Source: Rhizobium leguminosarum (GTDB taxonomy: Bacteria > Pseudomonadota > Alphaproteobacteria > Rhizobiales > Rhizobiaceae). Taken from it: DNA of 64,000 nt. Within the stretch, counting starts at the first letter, position 1. Every line of letters starts with the position of its first letter. The notes below the pieces were generated by a model. It saw only the letters and a list, made by a program, of their open reading frames with translations, searched no databases and had not been told where the DNA came from. Of the stretch, positions 1-9,902 are shown in pieces. The translations under genes and the position numbers were made by a program. The stretch is taken from the NCBI RefSeq assembly GCF_001652265.1, contig NZ_LWBS01000220.1, positions 1 through 64,000 on the forward strand. Direction: 5' to 3'.

Positions 1-2
1 CT

Positions 3-125
3 TTGTCACGAGGCTTCGGCCCGGCCGGTTACCCTGCCAAGCCGCTCGTCAGCTACCAGACCTATCGACAATTATCTGGGTGGAACCTTCCTCCACTGGT
101 GTTACGCGCCGTCGGGGCGCACTGA
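3..125 (+). other. possible 3' end of an unidentified reading frame
   Basis: An open frame enters from the left edge and stops at TGA 123-125. It encodes about 40 residues containing GYPAKPLVSYQ and ending in RAVGAH. I cannot assign a family. A second forward frame is also open to 139, so this may be non-coding. Reported only because the window starts here. Confidence 0.15.
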
Positions 126-148
126 GAGATGCGGGCTAGGATGCCTGC

Positions 149-946
149 CTAGAAGAACTCGTCGAGCAGCTGATAATAATCGAGTCTCGCCGGATCCGTG
201 GCCGGCATGCCGTAGCGATCGAGGAAGGGCTGCACCAGCGCCTCGCCGAAATTATAGGCGATGCTGCGGCAGGCGAGCGCGATATCCTGATAGCGGTCGG
301 CGACGCCGAGACGGCTGCAGTCGATATAGCCGGAGAACCCGTCTTCCAAAGCGATGAAATTCGGCAGGCAGGCATCACCATGGGTAACGACGAGATCCTC
401 GCGGCCCGGCCTCCCGCTTTCAAGATCGGCAAAAAGGGCTTCGGCACTCTTTCCAAGCCGCGTCTCATCAAAATCGGTCTCGTCGATGATACCGGCCTGC
501 ATCCGTGCTTTCGCCGCCGCAATACGCATCTCCAGCCGGTGATCGAAGGGGCAGGATGCAATCGGCAGCCGATGCAGGTCAAGAAGCGCCGCAGCCAGCA
601 GCTCGACCCGCGCAAGCGGCGTCACCGCCGACGCGCTGGCGAGATCACTCCCGGGAAGCGCGCTGATCAGCAGCCGGTTGTGCACACCGTCACTGTCCTC
701 TGCAATGATATCGGGACAGGGCAGACCGGAACTCCGGAGCCAGCGAAGCCTGGCTGCCTCGTCGGCGAGCTCGCCGAAAGCACCAGCCTCTTCGACCTTC
801 AGATAAAGGCTCGGCAATCCGAGAGCTTCCAGCCGAAAAACGCTCACAGCGGAACGCCCGAGCGCATCGCGTTCAAACCGATAACCAGCCAGACGGGCGT
901 CAAGCACGCCCGCTGACAGCGGTTGATCTTCTTGGGAAATCGACAT
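149..946 (-). CDS. APH(3')-II-like aminoglycoside phosphotransferase family protein
   Basis: The 265-aa product is almost the same length as the transposon Tn5 kanamycin kinase APH(3')-IIa (264 aa, from memory) and shares its landmarks. These are the Brenner-type catalytic motif HGDACLPN, a metal-binding stretch containing YIDCSRLGVADRYQD, and the C-terminal signature YYQLLDEFF. The family transfers phosphate from ATP to the 3'-hydroxyl of kanamycin or neomycin; the real substrate of this chromosomal homologue is unknown. I chose the ATG at 946 because it gives the family length; two in-frame starts lie upstream (961 and 976) and none has a clear ribosome binding site. It follows the DUF930 pair and a small ORF on the same strand, with gaps of about 100 nt. 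Confidence 0.8.
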   Translation of the reverse strand: MSISQEDQPLSAGVLDARLAGYRFERDALGRSAVSVFRLEALGLPSLYLKVEEAGAFGELADEAARLRWLRSSGLPCPDIIAEDSDGVHNRLLISALPGSDLASASAVTPLARVELLAAALLDLHRLPIASCPFDHRLEMRIAAAKARMQAGIIDETDFDETRLGKSAEALFADLESGRPGREDLVVTHGDACLPNFIALEDGFSGYIDCSRLGVADRYQDIALACRSIAYNFGEALVQPFLDRYGMPATDPARLDYYQLLDEFF

Positions 947-1054
947 GATATCTGCAACCATTGACGCCAGCCGCATTATCCCGACCGGGCGGGAGACCGC
1001 AAGCGGCGCGATCGGTCAGCACACATTGGCAGACTGAGCGAGCCCTCTGCGGCC

Positions 1055-1216
1055 TCAATGAACGGTTTCGGCGGGCGCGGCTTCGAGAAGGATTTCAAAA
1101 GCCTCTTCCAGAGCCGCCACCAGAATATCGGTCAGCTCGTCGCCTTTGTTTTCCAGGAACAGCGCGCTCACGGCTTCATCCTGACGCTCAAAAAAACGCT
1201 CAATCTCGTTCGACAT
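1055..1216 (-). CDS. small acidic hypothetical protein (53 aa)
   Basis: An ATG at 1216 is preceded by a good purine-rich site (GAAGAGGAC) about 7 nt upstream. The 53-residue product (MSNEIERFFERQDEAV...) is acidic and looks entirely helical, with a run of Leu, Ala and Glu in its second half. No signal peptide, membrane segment or known domain is visible. It lies about 90 nt downstream of the first DUF930 gene on the same strand and may be the last gene of that operon. The ribosome binding site and the even helical pattern support translation; function unknown. Confidence 0.5.
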   Translation of the reverse strand: MSNEIERFFERQDEAVSALFLENKGDELTDILVAALEEAFEILLEAAPAETVH

Positions 1217-1302
1217 ATCATCTGTCCTCTTCTTCACCGGAATCATCACGGCCATCAGGAGATGGTTAGGTGCGGTTCCTTGCGCGTGGCTTGTAGCGAA
1301 GC

Positions 1303-2436
1303 TCACCGATGCTCCGCGTCGCCGTTTGGATAGTGATAACGCGCCCACTCACTTTTCGGGATTACATTCCCGACACCAAATTCAAACGATACAATCTTCG
1401 TCGCGTTGTCATTCACTTCGCAACTGAACGCCAATTGGTGCAATTTCTGACCGTCATAGAACGCGCTTCCCTTAAGCGCGAGGAAATTGCCATTCCGGAG
1501 CTCGTATTGAGGCACCTCAATAATATTGGGATCATATGCCGCAGACGAATGAAGGAGCTGTTCTCTAAGCTCGCTCCAGCAAAGCTGACCACCCCTTGTT
1601 TGGCGCGGCAAGTTATTCATCGCCGTCTTGACCGTGGGGTCTGAGACAAAGTCGTCGGTAAATAGCGTCTTCGCTTTCGTGAGCTTATTTGATTCCTTAG
1701 CCGCTGCGTCCGGTGGCATTGGGGAGGTTGCCGTCGAATTCGTTGACGGATTTGCCTGCTCGAAATTCGTCTTTGCCTCATCGTGTCCTGTGGCTGCCGG
1801 CCCGTTCTTTTCCGGATTGGCCTCAGCAGTCTCTACCTCGGGAAGTTCGATATCCTGCGGCAGCGGATTCGCGGCAGGCATAGTCTCCGGAACCTCTGGC
1901 TTTTGGAGTTGCGGCGATTCGACAGGCGGCGTTTCTTCGGGTTTTGGCTCAACGATCGGCGGTTTTGGTGCTTCTGCCTGCTGCGGTATACCCCGCTCGC
2001 TTTGTTCCGGCGCTGAATCCTTCTCGGCAAATTCGAAGACCGGGCGGGCGACACGTTGTGGCTGGGGAGCGACGGGCGCTTCGGGCAGCTTCGCAGCTTT
2101 TGGAGGCGGTGGCGGCGGCGGCGGAGGTGGTTCCTTCTTGGCCTCTTCCGGCGGCTTCGGCTCCGGTGGTTTTTCCTTGGGCTCCGGCTTCTTCTCCTCT
2201 GGCGGCGGGACGAGTTCCACCTTCACACTCTCATCTTCGACAGGCTTCCACTCGATCTTCGGCAGCCCGAAAATCAGAAGAGCAATGATAGGAATATGCG
2301 CAAGAACGGACGCGACAACGCCCCAGCGGATTTCAGGCCGCTGCTTTCCCGTTTCGTGCTGCGCTTCCGCCGGCTCTACGTCTTCTTCTGTCACAGCAGC
2401 GATGTGGCCTCTAAAACCGGCAGCATCAAGCCACAA
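1303..2436 (-). CDS. DUF930 domain protein with TonB-like proline-rich linker
   Basis: The roughly 377-aa product has a short cytoplasmic N-terminus and one membrane segment at about residues 39-60. A long Pro/Glu/Lys-rich spacer follows, including an uninterrupted run of prolines, and then a C-terminal globular domain of about 120 residues (KTLFTDDFVSDP to the end) typical of DUF930. The layout resembles TonB, suggesting an inner-membrane protein that reaches across the periplasm; no TonB activity is claimed. The start is uncertain: the frame has no ATG, only TTG at 2436 or GTG at 2394, neither with a good ribosome binding site. It follows its paralogue at 2473-3210 with 36 nt between them, so the two are probably co-transcribed. 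Confidence 0.7.
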   Translation of the reverse strand: MWLDAAGFRGHIAAVTEEDVEPAEAQHETGKQRPEIRWGVVASVLAHIPIIALLIFGLPKIEWKPVEDESVKVELVPPPEEKKPEPKEKPPEPKPPEEAKKEPPPPPPPPPPKAAKLPEAPVAPQPQRVARPVFEFAEKDSAPEQSERGIPQQAEAPKPPIVEPKPEETPPVESPQLQKPEVPETMPAANPLPQDIELPEVETAEANPEKNGPAATGHDEAKTNFEQANPSTNSTATSPMPPDAAAKESNKLTKAKTLFTDDFVSDPTVKTAMNNLPRQTRGGQLCWSELREQLLHSSAAYDPNIIEVPQYELRNGNFLALKGSAFYDGQKLHQLAFSCEVNDNATKIVSFEFGVGNVIPKSEWARYHYPNGDAEHR

Positions 2437-2472
2437 AAGAAAAAAACCGCGTGATCGCTGCAGCGATGAGGG

Positions 2473-3210
2473 TTATTGGTCGGCGGCTCCATCGTCGGCT
2501 ACCAGATTGTGCTCTTGCCATTCACCTTGCGGAATGGCATCGCCGACGAGAAAGGCAAAGGACACCACCTTGCCGGAGCCGGCATCGAGCTCGCATTTGA
2601 ACTGGATGTTGTACCACTTCCGTTTGCTGCGGAAGGCGCCACCCTTCACCTCGACATCGTTGCCGCTGAGCCTCTCCGCCGCCATCGCATAGGGCGCAAG
2701 CGCATCCGGCGCCATGGCCGGCTGCGCCCGGCGCACCTGCTCCAGCGCCTCGAGGTCACAGAGCTGCAGATTGCGCTCGCTGCCGGCAAGGCCGCGCAGC
2801 GCCTCGCGGGCGCGGCGGCTGCGCGGATCGGCAAGGACCTTGTCGGAAAACAGCTGGCTTGCCTCGACGAATTCCGTCGGTTTAGGCGCCAGCGCAGCGA
2901 TCGGTGCCGCGGAGGGCATTGCCGCAGCAGGCGGATTATTTGCAACCGGCGCCGCCGGCTCGGCTTCGGGTTTTGCCGCTTCAGGCTTTGCCTGTTCCGG
3001 CGAAGGCTCCTTGACGGGCTCGGGCATTTTCAGCGATTCCGCGGCCTGCGGGACGATCTCCACCGAGAGACCGTCATCCGGCAATGGCAGCGGCGGCTCG
3101 GCCTTCGGCAACAGCAGCAGAAGGAGCAGGATCGCAATGACATGCAGCGCGAACGAAGCCGCTGCACCCCGCCGGATCCCGTCATCCCATTTGTCCGCCG
3201 CCAGTTCCAT
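2473..3210 (-). CDS. DUF930 domain protein (shorter paralogue)
   Basis: A 245-aa protein with the same plan as its downstream neighbour: N-terminal membrane segment at about residues 17-36 (a Leu-rich stretch), a Pro/Ala/Glu-rich linker to about residue 110, and a C-terminal DUF930 domain. Shared landmarks between the paralogues are a LFSDKVLADP / LFTDDFVSDP block, a single conserved Cys after Q-L-C, and a C-terminal VVSFAFLVGDAIP / IVSFEFGVGNVIP block. The linker is much shorter here and lacks the polyproline run. Function unknown; the topology suggests a periplasmic domain tethered to the inner membrane. It is the first gene of the minus-strand group running down to the phosphotransferase. 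Confidence 0.7.
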   Translation of the reverse strand: MELAADKWDDGIRRGAAASFALHVIAILLLLLLLPKAEPPLPLPDDGLSVEIVPQAAESLKMPEPVKEPSPEQAKPEAAKPEAEPAAPVANNPPAAAMPSAAPIAALAPKPTEFVEASQLFSDKVLADPRSRRAREALRGLAGSERNLQLCDLEALEQVRRAQPAMAPDALAPYAMAAERLSGNDVEVKGGAFRSKRKWYNIQFKCELDAGSGKVVSFAFLVGDAIPQGEWQEHNLVADDGAADQ

Positions 3211-3385
3211 CGGTCAGGAAGCGGCTGTCGGACGATCGATGACGATCATGAAACTGAGGAGCGCTTTCATCATGAGCTTGCCGAAAAGTCGGGCCGAAGC
3301 CTGCCGCGGAAATTGAAGCACGCCGCGACACTGCCAGCGCAGCGAGTGCTCCGCAACGTCTAAGATCGACGATCGCCGGCTTCGG

Positions 3386-3679
3386 CTACCCGAGCGAGCC
3401 GATGATCTCTCGATAGGCGGCTTCCGGGAATGCCTTCAGTGTCTCAGTGCGGACATTGCCGCCCATCGCCAGCGAGAGGCCAAACCGCGCCATGACGGCA
3501 TCGTCAGGCGCTTCGCAGACAGCCACCATGTCGTGGCCGCCCATCGTCAGAAAGAACTGGTTGAAGGAGCCGCCCATGTCGCCGAGCAGTTTCTTCGCCG
3601 CATCCAGCCGTTTTGACGAGTCGCGAACGTTGCGCACACCTTGGTCCGTCCAGTTGATCAACACGATGTAAGTGGTCAT
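3386..3679 (-). CDS. GYD domain-containing protein
   Basis: A 97-aa protein that fits the GYD family, small soluble proteins with a ferredoxin-like fold and no established activity. The family features seen are the N-terminal strand TTYIVLINWTDQG, the central GGSFNQFFLTMGGHDMVAV block (where the family usually has G-x-Y-D or GGHD) and the C-terminal AFPEAAYREII. I chose the ATG at 3679 because a strong ribosome binding site (GGGAGGTG) lies directly upstream; a longer frame begins at 3718 without one. It stands alone between rpoD and the DUF930 pair. Confidence 0.8.
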   Translation of the reverse strand: MTTYIVLINWTDQGVRNVRDSSKRLDAAKKLLGDMGGSFNQFFLTMGGHDMVAVCEAPDDAVMARFGLSLAMGGNVRTETLKAFPEAAYREIIGSLG

Positions 3680-3820
3680 TTCGCACCTCCCAACGGAGGA
3701 TTCGCCCGACACGGGCATGCGTCGGTCCTCGCTCGCGCATCGCGATCGATTTCTTCCCCCGTGCCCGGACTATAATCTTGTCACCACCGAGCGACAAGAA
3801 AGCCGTCGGGATCATTGGTA

Positions 3821-3863
3821 TTAGGCATGTCGCCCAAAAGTGTGCAGCAGTGACGCAAAGACC
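3821..3863 (-). repeat. partial copy of the GCATGTCGC rhizobial intergenic repeat
   Basis: The segment with GGCATGTCGCCCAAAAG followed by TGTGCAGCAG matches, with a few changes, the right-hand end (read in reverse) of the complete element at 60882-60986. Only about 40 bp remain, so this is a decayed or truncated copy. It sits just beyond the rpoD terminator. Confidence 0.55.
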
Positions 3864-3869
3864 GAAAGC

Positions 3870-3897
3870 AAAAAGCCGGACACGAGCCCGGCTTTTT
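3870..3897 (-). terminator. intrinsic terminator of rpoD
   Basis: A perfect 10-bp inverted repeat (AAAAAGCCGG at 3870-3879, CCGGCTTTTT at 3888-3897) with an 8-nt loop lies 25 nt past the rpoD stop codon. On the minus strand the stem ends in a run of five T, as in a factor-independent terminator. Confidence 0.8.
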
Positions 3898-3922
3898 CAA
3901 TCAATACAGCATTCTCGACCGC

Positions 3923-5980
<2,058 letters not shown>

Positions 5981-6194
5981 TTATATCGTCGCCTTCCTGA
6001 CGCTATCCAATCTCGCTACGGTGAACGGGCTGTCTCAGGGCCTGACGCGCCGCACGCGCCGCCCTCGAATCACCTTTGCCCACCTAACGGGATGACATTT
6101 AAAGCCTGATTAACCACGATTACCGGCACCGGACAGCAAAGTTTTCTTGCTCTTGGATTTCCGGCCATGGTTGCGCGATCCGCCTTGACCCAGT

Positions 6195-6220
6195 TCACCG
6201 TTCAACAAGTCGAACGGTGA
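6195..6220. promoter_or_regulatory. 9-bp perfect inverted repeat in the rpoD leader
   Basis: TCACCGTTC at 6195-6203 and GAACGGTGA at 6212-6220 are exact reverse complements separated by 8 nt. No T-run follows on the rpoD strand, so it is not an obvious terminator. It could be a protein-binding operator or an mRNA leader hairpin. Confidence 0.45.
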
Positions 6221-6280
6221 TTCCCACATTTTTTGTTCTCGTCAAGCTTTTCCGGAAAAAAAGCCCACAAAAATTCGGAA

Positions 6281-6301
6281 AAAGCCTTATCCACAGGCTT
6301 T
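6281..6301. promoter_or_regulatory. perfect DnaA box flanked by inverted-repeat arms
   Basis: TTATCCACA at 6287-6295 is an exact match to the strict DnaA-box consensus. It is flanked immediately by AAAGCC on the left and its reverse complement GGCTTT on the right, so the box would form the loop of a 6-bp hairpin. It lies about 300 bp upstream of the rpoD start codon and close to the candidate promoter. DnaA control of rpoD is an inference. Confidence 0.55.
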
Positions 6302-6327
6302 GAACCGAGGCAGCGATTGCGAACCCT

Positions 6328-6355
6328 TATTTAAGATGCTGCGAACAAAAGACAA
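6328..6355 (-). promoter_or_regulatory. candidate rpoD promoter
   Basis: On the minus strand TTGTCT (6355-6350) is followed after 16 nt by TAAATA (6333-6328). Both hexamers are near the sigma-70 consensus and the element points towards rpoD. It would give a leader of about 340 nt. Visual match only. Confidence 0.3.
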
Positions 6356-6429
6356 GGGCAGCAAGAATTTTGCCCGCCGTACCGGTTGTTTCCCTCATTT
6401 TTGCAGTTGTGCAGACGGTATATGCGCCT

Positions 6430-6591
6430 TTAGAGCGCCGTGCGCCCTTTCGGACGCACAAAGGACGCTTTAACACTTTGAATCTGCGCATCGTGCTCGT
6501 CATACGCCTTCACCGTCAGCGCACCGATATCGAATTCGCCTTCGACCTCGAAAGCCACATTGCCGCAATGGCAGCTTCCTTCATGGAGCAT
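6430..6591 (-). pseudogene. truncated GFA-like (CENP-V/GFA family) reading frame with a repeat-encoded tail
   Basis: An ATG at 6591 has an excellent ribosome binding site (GAGGAGGA) and lies 10 nt after the tdh stop, so it is placed for translation as the last gene of the kbl-tdh operon. The first 20 or so residues (MLHEGSCHCGNVAFEVEGEF) match the start of the glutathione-dependent formaldehyde-activating enzyme family, including the CxC zinc ligands. Family members are usually 120-160 aa, but this frame stops after 53. Its last 18 or so residues (QSVKASFVRPKGRTAL and neighbours) are encoded by a copy of the palindromic repeat at 6434-6490. The remaining zinc ligands and the rest of the fold are missing, so it is probably a remnant, though still translatable. 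Confidence 0.6.
6434..6490 (+). repeat. RIME-like palindromic repeat, half copy (family A)
   Basis: The sequence starting AGCGCCGTGCG, with GCGTCC-type arms around a CTTTC loop and continuing GGACGCTTTAACACTTTG, matches copies at 9747-9851, 17316-17408 and 55358-55396. Only the first palindrome and the AACACTTTGAATC spacer are present. It resembles the rhizobial intergenic mosaic elements (RIME); that name is from memory, not a search. Confidence 0.7.
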
Positions 6592-6601
6592 GTCGTCCTC
6601 C

Positions 6602-7639
6602 TCACATCCAGTCCATGACAACCTTGCCGGAATTGCCCGATCGCATCGCCTCGAAGCCGTCGCGAAAATTGTCGATGCCGATCCGGTGGGTGATGATGGG
6701 CGCGAGATCGAGGCCGCCCTGGACGAAGGCGATCATCTTGTACCAGGTCTCGAACATCTCGCGGCCGTAGATGCCCTTGAGATTGAGCATCTTGAAGATC
6801 ACCTTGTTCCAGTCGATTTCGAAGCCCGCCGGCGCGATGCCGAGAATGGCGATCTTGCCGCCATTGTTCATCTTGTCGATCATGTCGCGGAAGGCAGGTG
6901 CGGCCCCCGACATTTCCAGCCCGACGTCGAATCCCTCTGTCATGCCGATCGCCTTCATCACGTCGGCGAGATTTTCCTTCGATGCGTCGACGACATGATC
7001 GATGCCGAGCTTGCGCGCCAACTCCAGCCGGTGCGGATTGATATCGGTAATGACGACCTTGCGGGCGCCGGATCGCTTGGCGACGAGCGCGCCCATGATG
7101 CCGATCGGCCCGGCACCGGTGACGAGCACGTCCTCGCCGACGAGATCGAAGGAGAGCGCGGTGTGCACGGCATTGCCGAACGGATCGAAGATCGCGGCAA
7201 TCTCGTCGGAAATATCATCCGGGATCGGCACGACATTGCTTTCGGGAATGCAGACGAACTCGCCGAACGAACCCGGGCGGTTGACGCCGACACCGAGCGT
7301 GTTGCGGCAGAGATGGCCCCTGCCCGCCCGGCAGTTGCGGCATTTGCCGCAGACTATATGCCCCTCGCCGGAGACCCGCTCGCCGACATGATAGCGGGTG
7401 ACCGCAGAGCCGATCTCGGCGATCTCGCCGGAAAATTCATGGCCGACCACCATCGGCACCGGAATGGTCTTCTGCGCCCATTGGTCCCAGTTCCAGATAT
7501 GGACGTCGGTGCCGCAGATCGCCGATTTCTTCACGCGGATCAGCACATCGTTCGGCCCAACCTCGGGCACCGGCACATTCTCCATCCAGAGCCCGACCTC
7601 CGGTTTCGCTTTGACCAGCGCCTTCATCATATTCGACAT
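6602..7639 (-). CDS. tdh: L-threonine 3-dehydrogenase
   Basis: A 345-aa zinc-dependent alcohol dehydrogenase family protein that oxidises L-threonine to 2-amino-3-oxobutyrate with NAD+. The catalytic zinc site is visible as [10 protein letters not shown] and GHEFSG. The structural zinc lobe has four Cys in [15 protein letters not shown], and the Rossmann motif is [12 protein letters not shown]. The segment [15 protein letters not shown] is characteristic of Tdh rather than sorbitol dehydrogenases. Start: ATG at 7639, with GGTGG about 9 nt upstream; a TTG two codons earlier is also open. It follows kbl on the same strand, so the two steps of threonine breakdown to glycine and acetyl-CoA are encoded together. 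Confidence 0.95.
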   Translation of the reverse strand: MSNMMKALVKAKPEVGLWMENVPVPEVGPNDVLIRVKKSAICGTDVHIWNWDQWAQKTIPVPMVVGHEFSGEIAEIGSAVTRYHVGERVSGEGHIVCGKCRNCRAGRGHLCRNTLGVGVNRPGSFGEFVCIPESNVVPIPDDISDEIAAIFDPFGNAVHTALSFDLVGEDVLVTGAGPIGIMGALVAKRSGARKVVITDINPHRLELARKLGIDHVVDASKENLADVMKAIGMTEGFDVGLEMSGAAPAFRDMIDKMNNGGKIAILGIAPAGFEIDWNKVIFKMLNLKGIYGREMFETWYKMIAFVQGGLDLAPIITHRIGIDNFRDGFEAMRSGNSGKVVMDWM

Positions 7640-7678
7640 CGACAATATCCACCCTTACTTGGCGCCCAACTTTGCTAT

Positions 7679-7728
7679 CCCCTCTTCTCCCCAGCGGGGA
7701 GAAGGTGCCCGTAGGGCGGATGAGGGGC
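7679..7728. repeat. CTTCTCCCC / GGGGAGAAG palindromic repeat (family C)
   Basis: A perfect 9-bp hairpin (7684-7692 and 7696-7704, 3-nt loop) is followed by GTGCCCGTAGGGCGGATGAG. This is a widespread rhizobial intergenic sequence (from memory). It lies in the 109-nt gap between kbl and tdh and could form a stem in their shared mRNA. Confidence 0.65.
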
Positions 7729-7748
7729 GGCACGGCACGCCGTCAAAC

Positions 7749-8936
7749 TCAAATCACACCCAATTCCCGCCCTGCCTCGGTAAAGGCCGCGATTGCCCGC
7801 TCCACATCCGCCAGCGAATGGGCCGCCGACATCTGCGTGCGGATGCGGGCCTGGCCTTTCGGAACGACGGGGAAGGAGAAGCCGATCACATAGATTCCCT
7901 TCTTCAGCATCAAGCTTGCCATATCCTGGGCGAGTTTGGCATCGCCCAGCATGACGGGGATGATCGGATGGCCTTCGCCGGCGAGCTTGAAGCCGAGCTT
8001 GGTCATTTCGGCGCGGAACAGATCGGCATTGTCGGAAAGGCGCTTGCGCAAGGCATCGCCGTTTTCGATCAGGTCGAACACCTTGAGCGAGGCGGCGGCG
8101 ATGACCGGCGCTAGCGTGTTCGAAAACAGATAGGGCCGCGAGCGCTGGCGCAGCCACTCCACAACTTCGGCCTTCGCCGAAGTATAGCCGCCCGAGGCGC
8201 CGCCGAGTGCCTTGCCGAGCGTGCCGGTGATAATGTCAATCCGGCCTTCGACGCCGCAATGTTCGGCAGAGCCGCGGCCGTTTTTGCCGACGAAGCCGAC
8301 GGCATGGCTGTCATCGACCATGACCATCGCGCCGTATTTCTCGGCGAGATCGCAGACGCCTTCCAAATTGGCGATGATCCCGTCCATCGAGAAGACACCG
8401 TCGGTGGCGACCAGCTTGAAGCGGCTGCCTTCGGCCTTTTTCAGTTCCTCTTCGAGCGCCGCCATATCGTTGTTGGCGTAGCGGAAGCGCTTGGCCTTCG
8501 AAAGCCTGACGCCGTCGATGATCGAGGCGTGGTTCAGCGCGTCGGAGATGATCGCGTCCTCTTCCGACAGCAGCGTTTCGAAGAGACCGCCATTGGCGTC
8601 GAAACAGGAGGAATAGAGGATCGTGTCTTCCATGCCGAGAAAGGAGGAGATGCGCGCCTCGAGCTGCTTATGCTCTTCCTGCGTGCCGCAGATGAAACGC
8701 ACCGAGGCCATGCCATAGCCGTATCGGTCGAGCGCCTGCTTGCCGGCCTCGGCCAGCTCCTCGTTGTCGGCAAGGCCGAGATAGTTGTTGGCGCAGAAAT
8801 TCAGCACCCGCTCGCCGGTGGAAATCGCGATCTCGCCCGCCTGCTTGGAACTGATGACGCGTTCGGATTTGTAGAGGCCGGCATCCTTCAGCGCTGAGAT
8901 CTCGTTGCTGAGATGGGAGAGAAATTGCGAGGTCAT
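7749..8936 (-). CDS. kbl: 2-amino-3-ketobutyrate CoA ligase (glycine C-acetyltransferase)
   Basis: A 395-aa PLP enzyme of the alpha-oxoamine synthase family that cleaves 2-amino-3-ketobutyrate with CoA to glycine and acetyl-CoA. Visible features are the N-terminal [16 protein letters not shown] block, the PLP-stacking region [11 protein letters not shown], the Asp-containing [18 protein letters not shown] motif and the Schiff-base lysine in [15 protein letters not shown]. The C-terminal region ([19 protein letters not shown]) is family-typical. I chose the ATG at 8936 (GGGAAAGG upstream) because it gives the normal length; an open frame reaches 15 codons further upstream. It is the first gene of a kbl-tdh operon. 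Confidence 0.95.
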   Translation of the reverse strand: MTSQFLSHLSNEISALKDAGLYKSERVISSKQAGEIAISTGERVLNFCANNYLGLADNEELAEAGKQALDRYGYGMASVRFICGTQEEHKQLEARISSFLGMEDTILYSSCFDANGGLFETLLSEEDAIISDALNHASIIDGVRLSKAKRFRYANNDMAALEEELKKAEGSRFKLVATDGVFSMDGIIANLEGVCDLAEKYGAMVMVDDSHAVGFVGKNGRGSAEHCGVEGRIDIITGTLGKALGGASGGYTSAKAEVVEWLRQRSRPYLFSNTLAPVIAAASLKVFDLIENGDALRKRLSDNADLFRAEMTKLGFKLAGEGHPIIPVMLGDAKLAQDMASLMLKKGIYVIGFSFPVVPKGQARIRTQMSAAHSLADVERAIAAFTEAGRELGVI

Positions 8937-9002
8937 GGACGGCCTTTCCCAGAGATTTCCGTTTGCCCGCCGGGTTAGCATATTGCCGCCGGCTTGTCTT
9001 CT

Positions 9003-9731
9003 TCAGCGCTGGACCGCAATCAGCAGGAACATCGGCCGGTCCAGCTCCTCCGCCCAATCGGGATTGTCGCGCAATTCCCGATCGTTCGGGCTCCACTCCT
9101 CGACATGGCGGAGGGTAAAGCCCGCCGCAATCAAGGTGTTGAGCGTCGTGCCGAGCTTGCGGTGCTGCTTGACCACACCCTTGGCGAGCCAGTCGGTGGT
9201 GCGCGGACCTTCGACGGAATAGCGGTCGAGCGGCCAGATGCGCCGCCCCTCGGCATCGGTTGCCCAGGCGGGATTGGTCGGCGCCATGAAGATCGGATGT
9301 TCGATGGTGAAGACGAAATGCGATCCCGGTAAGAGCGCGCGATAGACCGTCGCGACCAGACCAGCGAAATCCTCGATATAATGCAGCGCCAGCGAGCTGT
9401 AGGCGAAATCGAAAGAAGCTTGAGCAAGCATGAGATGCTCGAGATCGGCGATCTCATAGGTGATCGCGGCTTCAGCCGCATCGGCCCTCGCTCTCGCGAT
9501 CATCTTTTCCGAAATGTCGAGCGCCAGCACGCTGGCAGCACCCTGGCTCACGGCGAAACGCGAAAACCAGCCGAAGCCGCAGCCGAGGTCGACGATACGC
9601 TTGCCGGCAAGATCGGGCAGCAGCGCACGCACCGCCGGCCACTCGGATGCTCCGTCAAGCCCGTGCACGGATCGCCTCATGCCGCTATATCCGGCGAAGA
9701 ATTCCGGTCGGTCGTAGATATTCTGGGCCAT
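9003..9731 (-). CDS. class I SAM-dependent methyltransferase
   Basis: A 242-aa soluble protein with the class I methyltransferase fold. The SAM-binding glycine loop is IVDLGCGFGWFSRFA (about residues 46-60), the acidic residue after strand 2 is in VLALDISEKMI, and the motif IV region is FDFAYSSLALHYIED. A C-terminal block (TTDWLAKGVVKQHRKLGTT) resembles UbiE/Coq5-like small-molecule methyltransferases of the Methyltransf_11 group. The substrate cannot be told from sequence. It starts 66 nt upstream of kbl on the same strand and could be in the same transcript; its own upstream gap holds a large palindromic repeat. Confidence 0.85.
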   Translation of the reverse strand: MAQNIYDRPEFFAGYSGMRRSVHGLDGASEWPAVRALLPDLAGKRIVDLGCGFGWFSRFAVSQGAASVLALDISEKMIARARADAAEAAITYEIADLEHLMLAQASFDFAYSSLALHYIEDFAGLVATVYRALLPGSHFVFTIEHPIFMAPTNPAWATDAEGRRIWPLDRYSVEGPRTTDWLAKGVVKQHRKLGTTLNTLIAAGFTLRHVEEWSPNDRELRDNPDWAEELDRPMFLLIAVQR

Positions 9732-9746
9732 CGGCGCTCCTCCCTA

Positions 9747-9851
9747 CTGCATAATTCCTGAAATCGGAATCGATTTCAGGAGAAAATTATGCAGCAATTC
9801 AAAGTGCTACAGCGTCCTTTGCGCGCCTGAAAAAGACGCGCGGCGCTGTAG
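9747..9851 (-). repeat. RIME-like palindromic repeat, full copy (family A)
   Basis: Read on the minus strand this carries an AGCGCCGCGCG stem, the AGCACTTTGAATTGCTGCATAA spacer, and a second palindrome with CTGAAATCG and CGATTTCAG arms that ends in ATTATGCAG. It has the same two-palindrome order as 17316-17408. It fills most of the gap between recQ and the methyltransferase and would make strong mRNA hairpins. Confidence 0.75.
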
Positions 9852-9902
9852 AGGCAGCACTACCATGCCCCCTCGCCGGATCTCAAGGATCAGCCGGGTC
9901 CG

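Larger units (their letters stand above)
5981..6429. other. long leader and promoter region upstream of rpoD
   Basis: About 450 bp without a gene. It contains a candidate promoter (6328-6355), a perfect DnaA box inside an inverted repeat (6281-6301), a second inverted repeat (6195-6220) and a short A/T-rich stretch at 6220-6280. No small reading frame with a convincing ribosome binding site was seen. Confidence 0.6.
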
